This document shows positions 23,464 through 30,816 of a stretch of DNA of 33,989 bases, one piece after another. Location: assembly GCA_012517755.1 (NCBI GenBank), contig JAAYUH010000044.1, positions 1 through 33,989 on the forward strand, in the 5' to 3' direction. The notes below the pieces were generated by a model. The model was not told the origin of the DNA. It made no database searches and was given only the letters and a program-made list of their open reading frames with translations. The translations under genes and the position numbers were made by a program. The DNA is from a bacterium (GTDB taxonomy: Bacteria > Caldisericota > Caldisericia > B22-G15). Every line of letters begins with the position of its first letter. The stretch's first letter is position 1.

Positions 23464-24662
23464 TTAAAAATTTAGAAAAAGAAATTAAATCAAAATTTGA
23501 GGAAATTGAGCGAATTGGAGAAAAAAATTTTATTAAAGTTCTGAACTCTTTCAGAAAAAACGGTGTAGTTGAAAGTGATTTTTTTGATTCAACAGGATAT
23601 GGTTTTAATGATGTAGGAAGAGAAAAACTTGAGAGAGTTTTTGCAGAAATATTTGATTGTGAAGATAGTTTAGTTAGATCTCAAATAACATCTGGAAGTC
23701 ATGCAATTTCAATTGTTTTCTTCTCCTTATTAAAACCAGGTGATGAATTAATCACTATTACTGGTGAACCATATGATACAATTCAAAGAATAATTGGAAC
23801 AAAAAAATCTCCACTTTCTTTAAAAGATTTGGAAATTAAATATAAAGAGTTTAACATTATAGAGAATGATATTGATTTTAGAAAAATCATTAATGATAAA
23901 ACAAAAATGGTTTTTATTCAAAAATCTATTGGCTATGGTAAGAGAAAAAAAACTCTATTAAACAGTGAGATAAAAAATTATATTGACGAGATAAAAAATA
24001 TAAAAAAAGATACTATTATTTTTGTTGATAATTGTTATGGTGAATTTGTAGAAGAAAATGAACCAACATCAGTCGGGGCAGATATTATTGCAGGTTCATT
24101 AACTAAAAATCCTGGAGGAGGGATTGTTCCATTTGGAGGATATGCAGCAGGTAAGAAAAATTTAATTGAAAAATGTTCATCTCTTCTATCATCACCTGGA
24201 ATAGGTAAATATGGTGGTGCTCAAATTGGTTTTAAAAGGTTAGCATTTATGGGTCTTTTTTTAGCACCACATTTTGTAAAAGAGACGCTTAAGGGTATGG
24301 TCTTTGCTTCAAAACTTTTATCACATTATAATTTTAATGTTTTTCCAGAATGGTTTGAAAAAAGAGGAGATATAATATTAGGAATTGAATTTAAAGATAA
24401 GAATAATTTAATAAAATTTGCTCAATTAATACAAAAATATTCTCCTGTTGATTCAAATGCAGTTCTTGAACCATTAAAAGAAGATTTTTATAATTATGAA
24501 GTTATAATGGCAGGTGGAACATTTACTCAGGGTTCGTCAATTGAGTTATCTTTTGATGCACCAATTAAAGAACCATATATTGGTTACTTACAGGGTGGGT
24601 TGATGTACGAATATATAAAATATGTTATTGTTAAAATTGTAGAAGAATTTAAAATGGTTTAA
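23451..24662 (+). CDS. PLP-dependent YnbB-like protein (aluminium-resistance/methionine gamma-lyase-like family)
   Basis: A 403-residue fold-type-I PLP protein. The probable PLP lysine is K219 in GSLTKNPGGG, with PFGGYAAGK after it and FVDNCYGEFVE upstream. TSGSHAIS near 80-87 fits the cofactor phosphate site. This pattern matches the family annotated as aluminium resistance protein or methionine gamma-lyase family (B. subtilis YnbB), whose true substrate is unsettled. In B. subtilis ynbB lies near miaA, with hfq and hflX (ynbA) between; here it directly overlaps miaA by 13 nt, with no hfq or hflX. The GGDEF gene follows 2 nt after the stop. Confidence 0.9.
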   Translation: MEDLIKNLEKEIKSKFEEIERIGEKNFIKVLNSFRKNGVVESDFFDSTGYGFNDVGREKLERVFAEIFDCEDSLVRSQITSGSHAISIVFFSLLKPGDELITITGEPYDTIQRIIGTKKSPLSLKDLEIKYKEFNIIENDIDFRKIINDKTKMVFIQKSIGYGKRKKTLLNSEIKNYIDEIKNIKKDTIIFVDNCYGEFVEENEPTSVGADIIAGSLTKNPGGGIVPFGGYAAGKKNLIEKCSSLLSSPGIGKYGGAQIGFKRLAFMGLFLAPHFVKETLKGMVFASKLLSHYNFNVFPEWFEKRGDIILGIEFKDKNNLIKFAQLIQKYSPVDSNAVLEPLKEDFYNYEVIMAGGTFTQGSSIELSFDAPIKEPYIGYLQGGLMYEYIKYVIVKIVEEFKMV

Positions 24663-24664
24663 AA

Positions 24665-26608
24665 ATGAGAAATTCAACTACTGAAACTAAAAAAAGATAT
24701 TTGCTTTATAAATTTTTAATAATCATTATTCTTTTTTTCTATTTTTTTAATATTTATTCTATCGAAAGTCAAAATCTAAAAAGAATAATTACTGTTTTGT
24801 GTTTTTGTTCCATTTATTCTCTAATATTTTATATATTTATTCAACAACTCTCAAAATTATTTTTTTATGATTTATTAGAAAGTCTATTAGATATAATATC
24901 AATAACTTTTTTATTGAATTTATTGGGTGGTTTAAATAACATATTGATTTTATTATACCCTTTATCAATTATTAGATTTATTGACAATAACAAATTCTTA
25001 GCTATTAATTTTGTTTTATCCACTTTATCAATACTATTTTTATCAATTTTACAAAAAAATTTTATTTTACCAATTTTCTTTACAGTTTTTATTTTAATGG
25101 TTATATTTTATTTTTATTTTAAAAGAAAAGAAAATTATGAATTAAGAGAAGGTGAATCTAACTCTTCTGAAAAAAAACTTAATGAGATATATAACCTATC
25201 AGAGGTACTAATTAAATCTAATGATTTAGACAATCTTCTTAATGAAGTGTCAAATTTTTTAAATAAATTCTTTGGTTTCGAAAATGTTTTTTTCTATCTT
25301 TTAGATGAGACTAAAGAAAACTTAATTTTAAGAGGGACTATCAATAAGAGAAAAGAGGAAATTGGCTTTAGAAAAATTAAGCTTGGCACAGGAGTAGCAT
25401 CAATACCTTTTGAAACAAAAAATTGGTTTTATGTTGATGATGTAAATAAAAATAATAGATATATTAAAGTTTACGATAATGTAAAATCTGAGTTTGTATA
25501 TCCAATAGAAATAAAGGAAGAGATAGTTGGAGTTATGGGTATTGAGAGCGAAAGAAGTTTAGATGAAGACGAAATAAAAATATTAATAACAATTGGAAAT
25601 ATTATTAATATTTCTATTGAAAAACTAACCTCAATATCTGAAACAAAAAAGAAAATAGAGTTTATTTCTCTTATAAATCAAATATCAACCTATCTTGTCT
25701 CTTCTCTTGATTTAAATAAAGTAACTAAAAAAATTGTCGAGATATTAACTAAACATCTTTCTTATGATTATATAGGAATTTTATTGAAATTTGATGATAA
25801 ATTGAAAGTAATTTATTCAGTGGGTTTTAAAACTCCTTATTTGGAAATAGATATTAACTCTGAAAAAGGAATAGTAGTTCATAGTTTTCGTGATAAAAAA
25901 ACAATAATTATAAATGATGTTACTAAAGATGATAGATTTATTCAGGATACAAATTCTAAATCTGAAATGGCTGTACCCATTATTTTTGAAAAAGAAGTAA
26001 TTGGAATAATAAATATTGAATCTCCAATATTAAATAGGTTTACAGAAGATGATAAAATTCTAATTGAAACTCTTTCAAACACAATTGGTATAGCAATTAT
26101 GAATGCAAGATTCTTTGAAGAAACAAAAAAATTAGCAATTACAGATTCATTAACTGGCCTTGGAAATTACAGATATCTCATTGCATCAGTAACTAAAGAA
26201 ATTGAAAAGGCAAAAAGATATGATTTACCAATTTCATTAATCTTTTTTGATTTAGATAATTTTAAGAGAATCAATGATACAAAGGGACATGAGGTTGGTA
26301 ATATGATATTGATAAAAGTATGTGAAATTATAAAGGAAAAAATCAGAAGTTCAGATTATGCATTTAGATATGGTGGTGATGAATTCATTATTTTATTACC
26401 TCTTACTGATAAATTAACCTCAAGGGAAGTTGCAGAAAGAATAAGGTTGGAGATAGAAAAAACAGATGTTAGTGGAGTTAAATTATCAGCAAGTTTTGGT
26501 GTTGCGTCTTATCCAGAGGATGGTTTTAATTGCTTCGATTTAATAGGAAAATCAGATAAATTTGCTTATATTTCAAAATCCTATGGAGGAAATAGAATAC
26601 ACTATTAA
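24665..26608 (+). CDS. Membrane diguanylate cyclase with two GAF domains
   Basis: A 647-residue signalling protein that should make cyclic di-GMP at the inner face of the membrane. The N-terminal 150 residues hold about five to six hydrophobic helices. GAF1 spans about 180-320 and GAF2 about 330-485 (FRDKKTIIINDVTKDDRF, AVPIIFEKEVIGIINIES). The GGDEF domain spans about 488-647 with SLTGLGNYRY, the metal aspartate region FFDLDNFKRIND, intact GGDEF at 570-574 and the inhibitory I-site RSSD at 561-564, five residues before it. Catalytic activity with product inhibition is therefore predicted. There is no Shine-Dalgarno; the start lies 2 nt after the ynbB-like stop. No EAL or PilZ protein is in the window. 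Confidence 0.92.
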   Translation: MRNSTTETKKRYLLYKFLIIIILFFYFFNIYSIESQNLKRIITVLCFCSIYSLIFYIFIQQLSKLFFYDLLESLLDIISITFLLNLLGGLNNILILLYPLSIIRFIDNNKFLAINFVLSTLSILFLSILQKNFILPIFFTVFILMVIFYFYFKRKENYELREGESNSSEKKLNEIYNLSEVLIKSNDLDNLLNEVSNFLNKFFGFENVFFYLLDETKENLILRGTINKRKEEIGFRKIKLGTGVASIPFETKNWFYVDDVNKNNRYIKVYDNVKSEFVYPIEIKEEIVGVMGIESERSLDEDEIKILITIGNIINISIEKLTSISETKKKIEFISLINQISTYLVSSLDLNKVTKKIVEILTKHLSYDYIGILLKFDDKLKVIYSVGFKTPYLEIDINSEKGIVVHSFRDKKTIIINDVTKDDRFIQDTNSKSEMAVPIIFEKEVIGIINIESPILNRFTEDDKILIETLSNTIGIAIMNARFFEETKKLAITDSLTGLGNYRYLIASVTKEIEKAKRYDLPISLIFFDLDNFKRINDTKGHEVGNMILIKVCEIIKEKIRSSDYAFRYGGDEFIILLPLTDKLTSREVAERIRLEIEKTDVSGVKLSASFGVASYPEDGFNCFDLIGKSDKFAYISKSYGGNRIHY

Positions 26609-26610
26609 TT

Positions 26611-27210
26611 CTATTCTCCAATTATTCCATTAACAACTTTTTCAAAACTATTGTCGCACCAATTTTCTATATAATTTTTTATCTCATCAGCTTCATTTTT
26701 GACAGAATCAACAAAATTTTTATCTTTAATAGATTTTAAATTTATAATCACATTTAGATAACATGATAGAACCCCGCTTTTTAAATTTAAAATTGATACT
26801 CCGATATCAGAAATTGCATTTTTATTTCCCTTTTCTATTAAAATATTCAAAAAGGGTATAATCTCTTTTGATAATCTAATGGATTGTAAAGGAATTGAAG
26901 TTGCTCCTTTAAGAGCCTCTTCTATTTTTTGTTTTCTTATATTTTTTTCTTCATCACTATTTTTGGGTAGTTTATAAGCTTCCATCACAGAATTAAAACT
27001 TTCCTCATCTTCATAAGATAAATTTAAAAATTTATCTTTTAAATCTTTTAAATCATCAATATAATTTTCTAATCCTTTTGTTAAACCACACACCATTGCT
27101 GTAAGTGATGCTGAAAAAGATAGTAAAAGATTGCCTACACTTCCTCCTCCTGGAGTCGGAGATGGAGAAGACAACTCTTCGAGATATTTTTTAATTGATC
27201 TATCTTCCAT
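26611..27210 (-). CDS. Cyclodeaminase/cyclohydrolase-family protein (FchA-like)
   Basis: A 199-residue, largely helical protein of the formiminotransferase-cyclodeaminase C-domain/FchA family. In clostridia FchA is a methenyl-THF cyclohydrolase; in histidine degradation the same fold is formimino-THF cyclodeaminase. The family signature is SPSPTPGGGSVGN near 15-27, followed by SFSASLTAMV. The start is 27210, where AGGAGG sits before the ATG; an earlier in-frame start at 27264 lies upstream of the -10. No formiminotransferase or histidine-degradation gene is near, and this window has a FolD lacking cyclohydrolase residues, so cyclohydrolase is favoured. It converges on the GGDEF gene with 2 nt between stops. 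Confidence 0.85.
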   Translation of the reverse strand: MEDRSIKKYLEELSSPSPTPGGGSVGNLLLSFSASLTAMVCGLTKGLENYIDDLKDLKDKFLNLSYEDEESFNSVMEAYKLPKNSDEEKNIRKQKIEEALKGATSIPLQSIRLSKEIIPFLNILIEKGNKNAISDIGVSILNLKSGVLSCYLNVIINLKSIKDKNFVDSVKNEADEIKNYIENWCDNSFEKVVNGIIGE

Positions 27211-27246
27211 AAATCCTCCTAAATAGGTAATAAAAAATTCAATCAT

Positions 27247-27252
27247 ATTATA
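27247..27252 (-). promoter_or_regulatory. -10 box (TATAAT) of the FchA-like gene
   Basis: A perfect TATAAT on the minus strand. The predicted +1 near 27240 leaves a 30-nt leader with AGGAGG before the ATG at 27210. No good -35 is present. Confidence 0.4.
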
Positions 27253-27310
27253 ATATAGAATCAAAATTATTATTAAAATTAAAAATAATTATTTTTATAT
27301 TGATTTATTG

Positions 27311-27319
27311 TGATAAAAT
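27311..27319 (+). promoter_or_regulatory. Extended -10 promoter of the ferredoxin gene
   Basis: TGATAAAAT is a TGn extended -10. +1 is predicted near 27326, leaving a 22-nt leader with a strong AGGAGGTG (27336-27343) before the ATG at 27348. It should also drive the tRNA-Ser and perhaps the GTPase downstream. Confidence 0.5.
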
Positions 27320-27347
27320 ATCTTTAGAATATTTTAGGAGGTGAATA

Positions 27348-27545
27348 ATGCCTGGACCAATTATCGATCATGATAAGTGTAATGGAGATGAAGAGTGTTT
27401 CAATGTATGTCCATCAGATCCGAATGTTTTTGAAATTAGAGGAGAGGGTGATAATAAAAAATCATATGTTGTCAATCCAGAAGCATGTATTGAATGTGGT
27501 CTATGTGTTGATGCTTGTCCAACTGGTGCAATAACATTGGAGTAA
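27348..27545 (+). CDS. Small two-cluster ferredoxin with Asp in place of one cluster cysteine
   Basis: A 65-residue electron carrier. The second motif is standard: C47, C50, C53 and C57 followed by P. The first reads C11-N-G-D14-E-E-C17-F-N-V-C21-P, so D14 takes the place of the second cysteine. By the known ligand scheme, cluster I would be held by C11, D14, C17 and C57 and cluster II by C47, C50, C53 and C21. Pyrococcus furiosus ferredoxin has the same C-x2-D-x2-C spacing, and its cluster converts between [4Fe-4S] and [3Fe-4S]. AGGAGGTG precedes the ATG. A hairpin and tRNA-Ser follow within 30 nt. Confidence 0.93.
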   Translation: MPGPIIDHDKCNGDEECFNVCPSDPNVFEIRGEGDNKKSYVVNPEACIECGLCVDACPTGAITLE

Positions 27546-27549
27546 TTTT

Positions 27550-27568
27550 GAGGGGATATGTTCCCCTC
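27550..27568 (+). other. Hairpin between ferredoxin and tRNA-Ser
   Basis: GAGGGG-ATATGTT-CCCCTC is a perfect 6-bp stem with a 7-nt loop. It begins 5 nt after the ferredoxin stop, has no T-tract, and ends 5 nt before the tRNA. It is better explained as an mRNA 3' stabiliser or processing signal than as an intrinsic terminator. Confidence 0.7.
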
Positions 27569-27573
27569 TAACT

Positions 27574-27665
27574 GGATGGGTGGCCGAGTGGTTGAAGGCA
27601 CCGCACTTGAAATGCGGTAGGTGGTTAAGTCTGCCTCGCGGGTTCGAATCCCGCCCCATCCGCCA
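27574..27665 (+). tRNA. tRNA-Ser, anticodon TGA
   Basis: A 92-nt class II tRNA. The acceptor stem is GGATGGG with CCCATCC, then G and an encoded CCA. The anticodon stem is CCGCA/TGCGG with loop CTTGAAA, so the anticodon TGA reads UCN serine codons. There is a long variable arm, as expected for serine. The T-arm GCGGG-TTCGAAT-CCCGC is canonical. It is far richer in G+C than its surroundings, which is expected for a structural RNA and would fit growth at raised temperature. A37 lies next to an anticodon ending in A, so it is a potential MiaA substrate. Confidence 0.98.
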
Positions 27666-27676
27666 GGTTAAATAAA

Positions 27677-28660
27677 ATGCCTGCAAATTTACCGCCACAA
27701 TTTTATGAATTAGAAAAAGAGTATAGAGAGAAAAAAGACATTGAAGAAAAAATTGAGATTTTAAAAAAAATGTATGCTGTTATGCCTAAGCATAAAGGTA
27801 CAGATAAGTTACAGGCAGATATTAAAGCAAAAATATCAAAATTAAAAGAAGAGTTAGATTATCAGAAAAAAAATAAAGGGAAAAGAAGCTCTTTTTATAT
27901 TGAGAAAGAAGGGGCTGGACAAATTACAATTGTTGGTCCAACAAACAGTGGGAAATCAACTCTATTTGTTTCATTATCAAACGCCTTTTCCGATGTTGCT
28001 CCATATCCTTATACTACAATAAATCCTATTGTTGGTATGGCAAATTATGAAGATATTAAATTCCAATTGATAGATTTACCACCTTTAACAAAAGAGGTTG
28101 ATTTTACAATTATTGATATAATAAGAAACTGCGATTTGATTTTAATTGTTCTCTCTTTTGATATAGATTATATTAATGAATTCAACAATATAATATCAAT
28201 ATTAAATGAGAAGGGAATAAATGTTCTTGGAGAGGGAGTAAGCGATGAATCAATCTTTGGACCATTAAATAAAAGAGGAGTTATTTTTGTTAATAAATCA
28301 GATTTAGTTGATGAAAAAAATATTAAAAATTATATAAATAATTTAAAAACAAATATACCTATTGTTTATGGCTCTTCATTATTAAATTATAATTTGGATA
28401 AGCTTTTAAATAAAATTTTTGAGGGTTTGAATATAATAAGAGTTTATACAAAGGAACCTGGAAAACCACCAGATATGAAAGATCCATTGATTTTAAAAAA
28501 AGGTTCTAATGTTATTGATGCAGCAACAAAACTTCATAAAGAGATTGGAAAAAATTTAAAATTTGCAAGATTATGGGGCTCAAGTAAATTTGATGGACAA
28601 AGAGTAATGAAAGATTATATATTACAGGATAAAGATATAATAGAATTTCACACAAAATGA
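27677..28660 (+). CDS. DRG/Obg-type GTPase with C-terminal TGS domain
   Basis: A 327-residue GTPase probably acting on ribosomes. The N-terminal helical segment has MPKHKGTDKLQADIKAKISK (about 36-55), a hallmark of the DRG-like group shared by archaea and some bacteria. G1 is GPTNSGKST (87-95), the G3 region reads DLPP (133-136) rather than the common DxPG, G4 is NKSD (206-209). The TGS domain spans about 255-327 and ends in LQDKDIIEFHT. The start MPANLPPQFY is typical. The ATG lies 11 nt after the tRNA CCA, with only AGG overlapping the tRNA end as a possible Shine-Dalgarno. The next gene overlaps as ATGA. Confidence 0.9.
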   Translation: MPANLPPQFYELEKEYREKKDIEEKIEILKKMYAVMPKHKGTDKLQADIKAKISKLKEELDYQKKNKGKRSSFYIEKEGAGQITIVGPTNSGKSTLFVSLSNAFSDVAPYPYTTINPIVGMANYEDIKFQLIDLPPLTKEVDFTIIDIIRNCDLILIVLSFDIDYINEFNNIISILNEKGINVLGEGVSDESIFGPLNKRGVIFVNKSDLVDEKNIKNYINNLKTNIPIVYGSSLLNYNLDKLLNKIFEGLNIIRVYTKEPGKPPDMKDPLILKKGSNVIDAATKLHKEIGKNLKFARLWGSSKFDGQRVMKDYILQDKDIIEFHTK

Positions 28661-29526
28661 AGAGAACAAAATTTTCTATCTTTCTGATTATATTATTTCT
28701 AATATTTTTATTTTTTATGAATGTAAATTTTATAAAATTTATAAAAATTTATTATGTTCAATTGATAATTTTTTTTATTCTATTTTTAGTTCTTATAGTT
28801 TTCTTTAAAATAAAACCATTTACATCATTCCTAATAATATTTCTCATCTCCTCTTTTTATTTTTATATCTATCCTAATTTCATTCAAAATAATTTTATTA
28901 ATTTTTCTGAAACATTTTTTGTACAAGAAAAAGAAAATATTAATAAAATAAATTTAGATATTTCTTTAAGTTCTGGAAATTTGAAAATAGATAGTGATAC
29001 AGATAAAGAAAAATTAATTTTTGATTACAACTCAAAATATAAAATATTCATATCATCTAATGTAAAAAACGATATTTTAAATTATGAAATATTTGAGAAT
29101 CCTATTTTTAATAGAGTTGATTTATCTGATTCTGAATGGAGTTTAAAAATAAATAAAGATATAATTACAAATCTAAATATTAAAACAGATTGTATTAATG
29201 GTTATTTTGATTTAAAAAATTTAAAAATTGGAAAATTAGATCTTATTGCAAAATCAAGTAGAATAGAGTTATATCTTCCTGAAAAAGAGGGAACTTCATT
29301 TTTTAATATTAAATTTGAACCATCTACAATAGATGTTTATATACCTAAAAATTTTTATATTGAAGTTGATTCAAAACTAACTCAATCTGTAACAAATATA
29401 TTAGAAGTTGGATTTAAAGAAAAAGAAAAAAATGTTTATTATCTTGATAGTGGAGATAAAGGTAAAATATATATAAAACTATCTGGAAAAAATTTAAATA
29501 TAAGATTCAATTTCATTCAAGATTAA
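28657..29526 (+). CDS. Membrane protein with toastrack-like (DUF4097/LiaF-like) C-terminal domain
   Basis: A 289-residue protein of unknown function. Three hydrophobic helices (about 6-21, 33-50, 55-73) are followed by an extracytoplasmic domain of about 200 residues rich in short repeated beta strands (INLDISLSSGNLKIDSD, LDLIAKSSRIELYLPE, IDVYIPKNFYIEVDS). That pattern matches bacterial adhesin-like toastrack domains seen in LiaF and DUF4097 proteins, which in Firmicutes sit with cell-envelope stress responses. It overlaps the GTPase stop as ATGA. No LiaRS two-component system is nearby. Its very low G+C content is in line with the neighbours. Confidence 0.65.
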   Translation: MKRTKFSIFLIILFLIFLFFMNVNFIKFIKIYYVQLIIFFILFLVLIVFFKIKPFTSFLIIFLISSFYFYIYPNFIQNNFINFSETFFVQEKENINKINLDISLSSGNLKIDSDTDKEKLIFDYNSKYKIFISSNVKNDILNYEIFENPIFNRVDLSDSEWSLKINKDIITNLNIKTDCINGYFDLKNLKIGKLDLIAKSSRIELYLPEKEGTSFFNIKFEPSTIDVYIPKNFYIEVDSKLTQSVTNILEVGFKEKEKNVYYLDSGDKGKIYIKLSGKNLNIRFNFIQD

Positions 29527-29556
29527 TTTTTGCATCTCGATTAATGACATTTGTTC

Positions 29557-29562
29557 TATAAT
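29557..29562 (+). promoter_or_regulatory. -10 box (TATAAT) with threonine synthase ATG at predicted +1/+2
   Basis: A perfect TATAAT lies seven bases before the ATG at 29570; +1 falls at 29569. No Shine-Dalgarno is visible and there is no room for one, so the mRNA is probably leaderless. No convincing -35. Confidence 0.5.
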
Positions 29563-29569
29563 TTAAATT

Positions 29570-30799
29570 ATGAAAAAGATAAAATTTTTCAAATGTGTTT
29601 TATGCGGAAGAGAATTTGAAGAAGATGAAATAACTTATACCTGTCCATATTGTGGTCAAGATGGAATACTCCAAACATACCTTGATTATGAAAATATAAA
29701 ATTCTGTAAAGATGTTTTATTAGAAAGAGAACACACTATTTTAAGATATTTTGAACTTTTGCCTGTTGATAATTTAAATGGATTTCCTCCATTGAATGTT
29801 GGCTATACCCCAATCTATAAACCTGAAAGATTGTCTAAATATTTAAATTTAAAAAATCTTTATATAAAAGATGATGGTAGAAATCCAACTGCATCTTTTA
29901 AAGATAGAGCATCAGCTCTTGTTATTAAAAAAGCGGTCGATAAAGGTTTTGACACTATTACAACAGCATCTACAGGAAATGCAGCCTCATCACTTTCAGG
30001 ATTAGCAGCAAGTATGGGTTTAATAACATATATTTTTGTTCCTGAAAAAGCTCCAAAAGCAAAAATAGCACAACTTCTAAATTTTGGTTCAAATGTATTT
30101 GCAATAAAAGGGACATATGATGAGGCTTTTGATCTTTGTATTAAATCAAGCGAAAAATATGGTTGGTACAATAGAAACACTGCATACAATCCATATACAA
30201 TTGAAGGTAAAAAAACAGTCTCTTTTGAAATATGGGAACAACTCAATTTTTCTGTTCCAGATAAAATTTTTGTCTCTGTAGGAGATGGTGTTATCTATAG
30301 TGGAGTATATAAAGGTTTTTATGATCTTTACTCAATGAAATTAATTGATAAAATTCCACAGGTTATAGGTGTTCAAGCAGAAGGTTCATCACCAATAGTT
30401 AAGGCTTTCTTAGAAAAAAAGGAGAGAGTAACTCCAATAGAAAATCCTCAAACAATTGCTGATTCAATTTCAGTAGGTTATCCGAGAAATGGAACAATGG
30501 CTTTACAATTTGCAAAAAAATATAATGGGGATTTCATTTCTGTTTCAGACAGAGAAATAGTTGAATCAATACCTATTCTTGGAAAATTAACAGGAGTTTT
30601 TGGTGAACCAGCAGGTGTTGCTTCGCTATCAGGTTTAATAAAAATGGTACACAAAGGAAAAATAAAAGAAGATGAAAAAATCGTTGTTCTAATAACTGGA
30701 AATGGTTTAAAAGATATAGAATCAGCAATAAAAGCAGTAGGTGAACCATATTATATAGATAATGATATTAATGATGTAAAGAAATATGTGATAAAATAA
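29570..30799 (+). CDS. thrC: Threonine synthase with N-terminal zinc ribbon
   Basis: PLP enzyme converting O-phosphohomoserine to threonine. It has 409 residues. The N-terminal ribbon has C9, C12, C25 and C28 (C-x2-C, C-x2-C), common in this long form. The PLP lysine is K111 in NPTASFKDRAS, followed by STGNAASS near 134. GDGVIYSGVYKG and the C-terminal TGNGLKD fit the family. The start codon is at a predicted transcript start with no Shine-Dalgarno. No other threonine-pathway gene is in the window. The alternative is a threonine dehydratase-like protein, but the ASFKDR and GNGLKD motifs favour synthase. Confidence 0.94.
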   Translation: MKKIKFFKCVLCGREFEEDEITYTCPYCGQDGILQTYLDYENIKFCKDVLLEREHTILRYFELLPVDNLNGFPPLNVGYTPIYKPERLSKYLNLKNLYIKDDGRNPTASFKDRASALVIKKAVDKGFDTITTASTGNAASSLSGLAASMGLITYIFVPEKAPKAKIAQLLNFGSNVFAIKGTYDEAFDLCIKSSEKYGWYNRNTAYNPYTIEGKKTVSFEIWEQLNFSVPDKIFVSVGDGVIYSGVYKGFYDLYSMKLIDKIPQVIGVQAEGSSPIVKAFLEKKERVTPIENPQTIADSISVGYPRNGTMALQFAKKYNGDFISVSDREIVESIPILGKLTGVFGEPAGVASLSGLIKMVHKGKIKEDEKIVVLITGNGLKDIESAIKAVGEPYYIDNDINDVKKYVIK

Positions 30800-30816
30800 A
30801 AAAAAGGAGGTGCAAT

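Noticed and set aside
26611-27264. Longer FchA-like frame beginning at 27264
   Set aside because: The AGGAGG and the family-like start fit the ATG at 27210, and the -10 box lies between the two, so the longer start would be upstream of the transcript.
27550-27568. GAGGGG...CCCCTC as an intrinsic terminator
   Set aside because: There is no T-tract after the stem and the tRNA gene follows 5 nt later, so it would not end transcription in the usual way.
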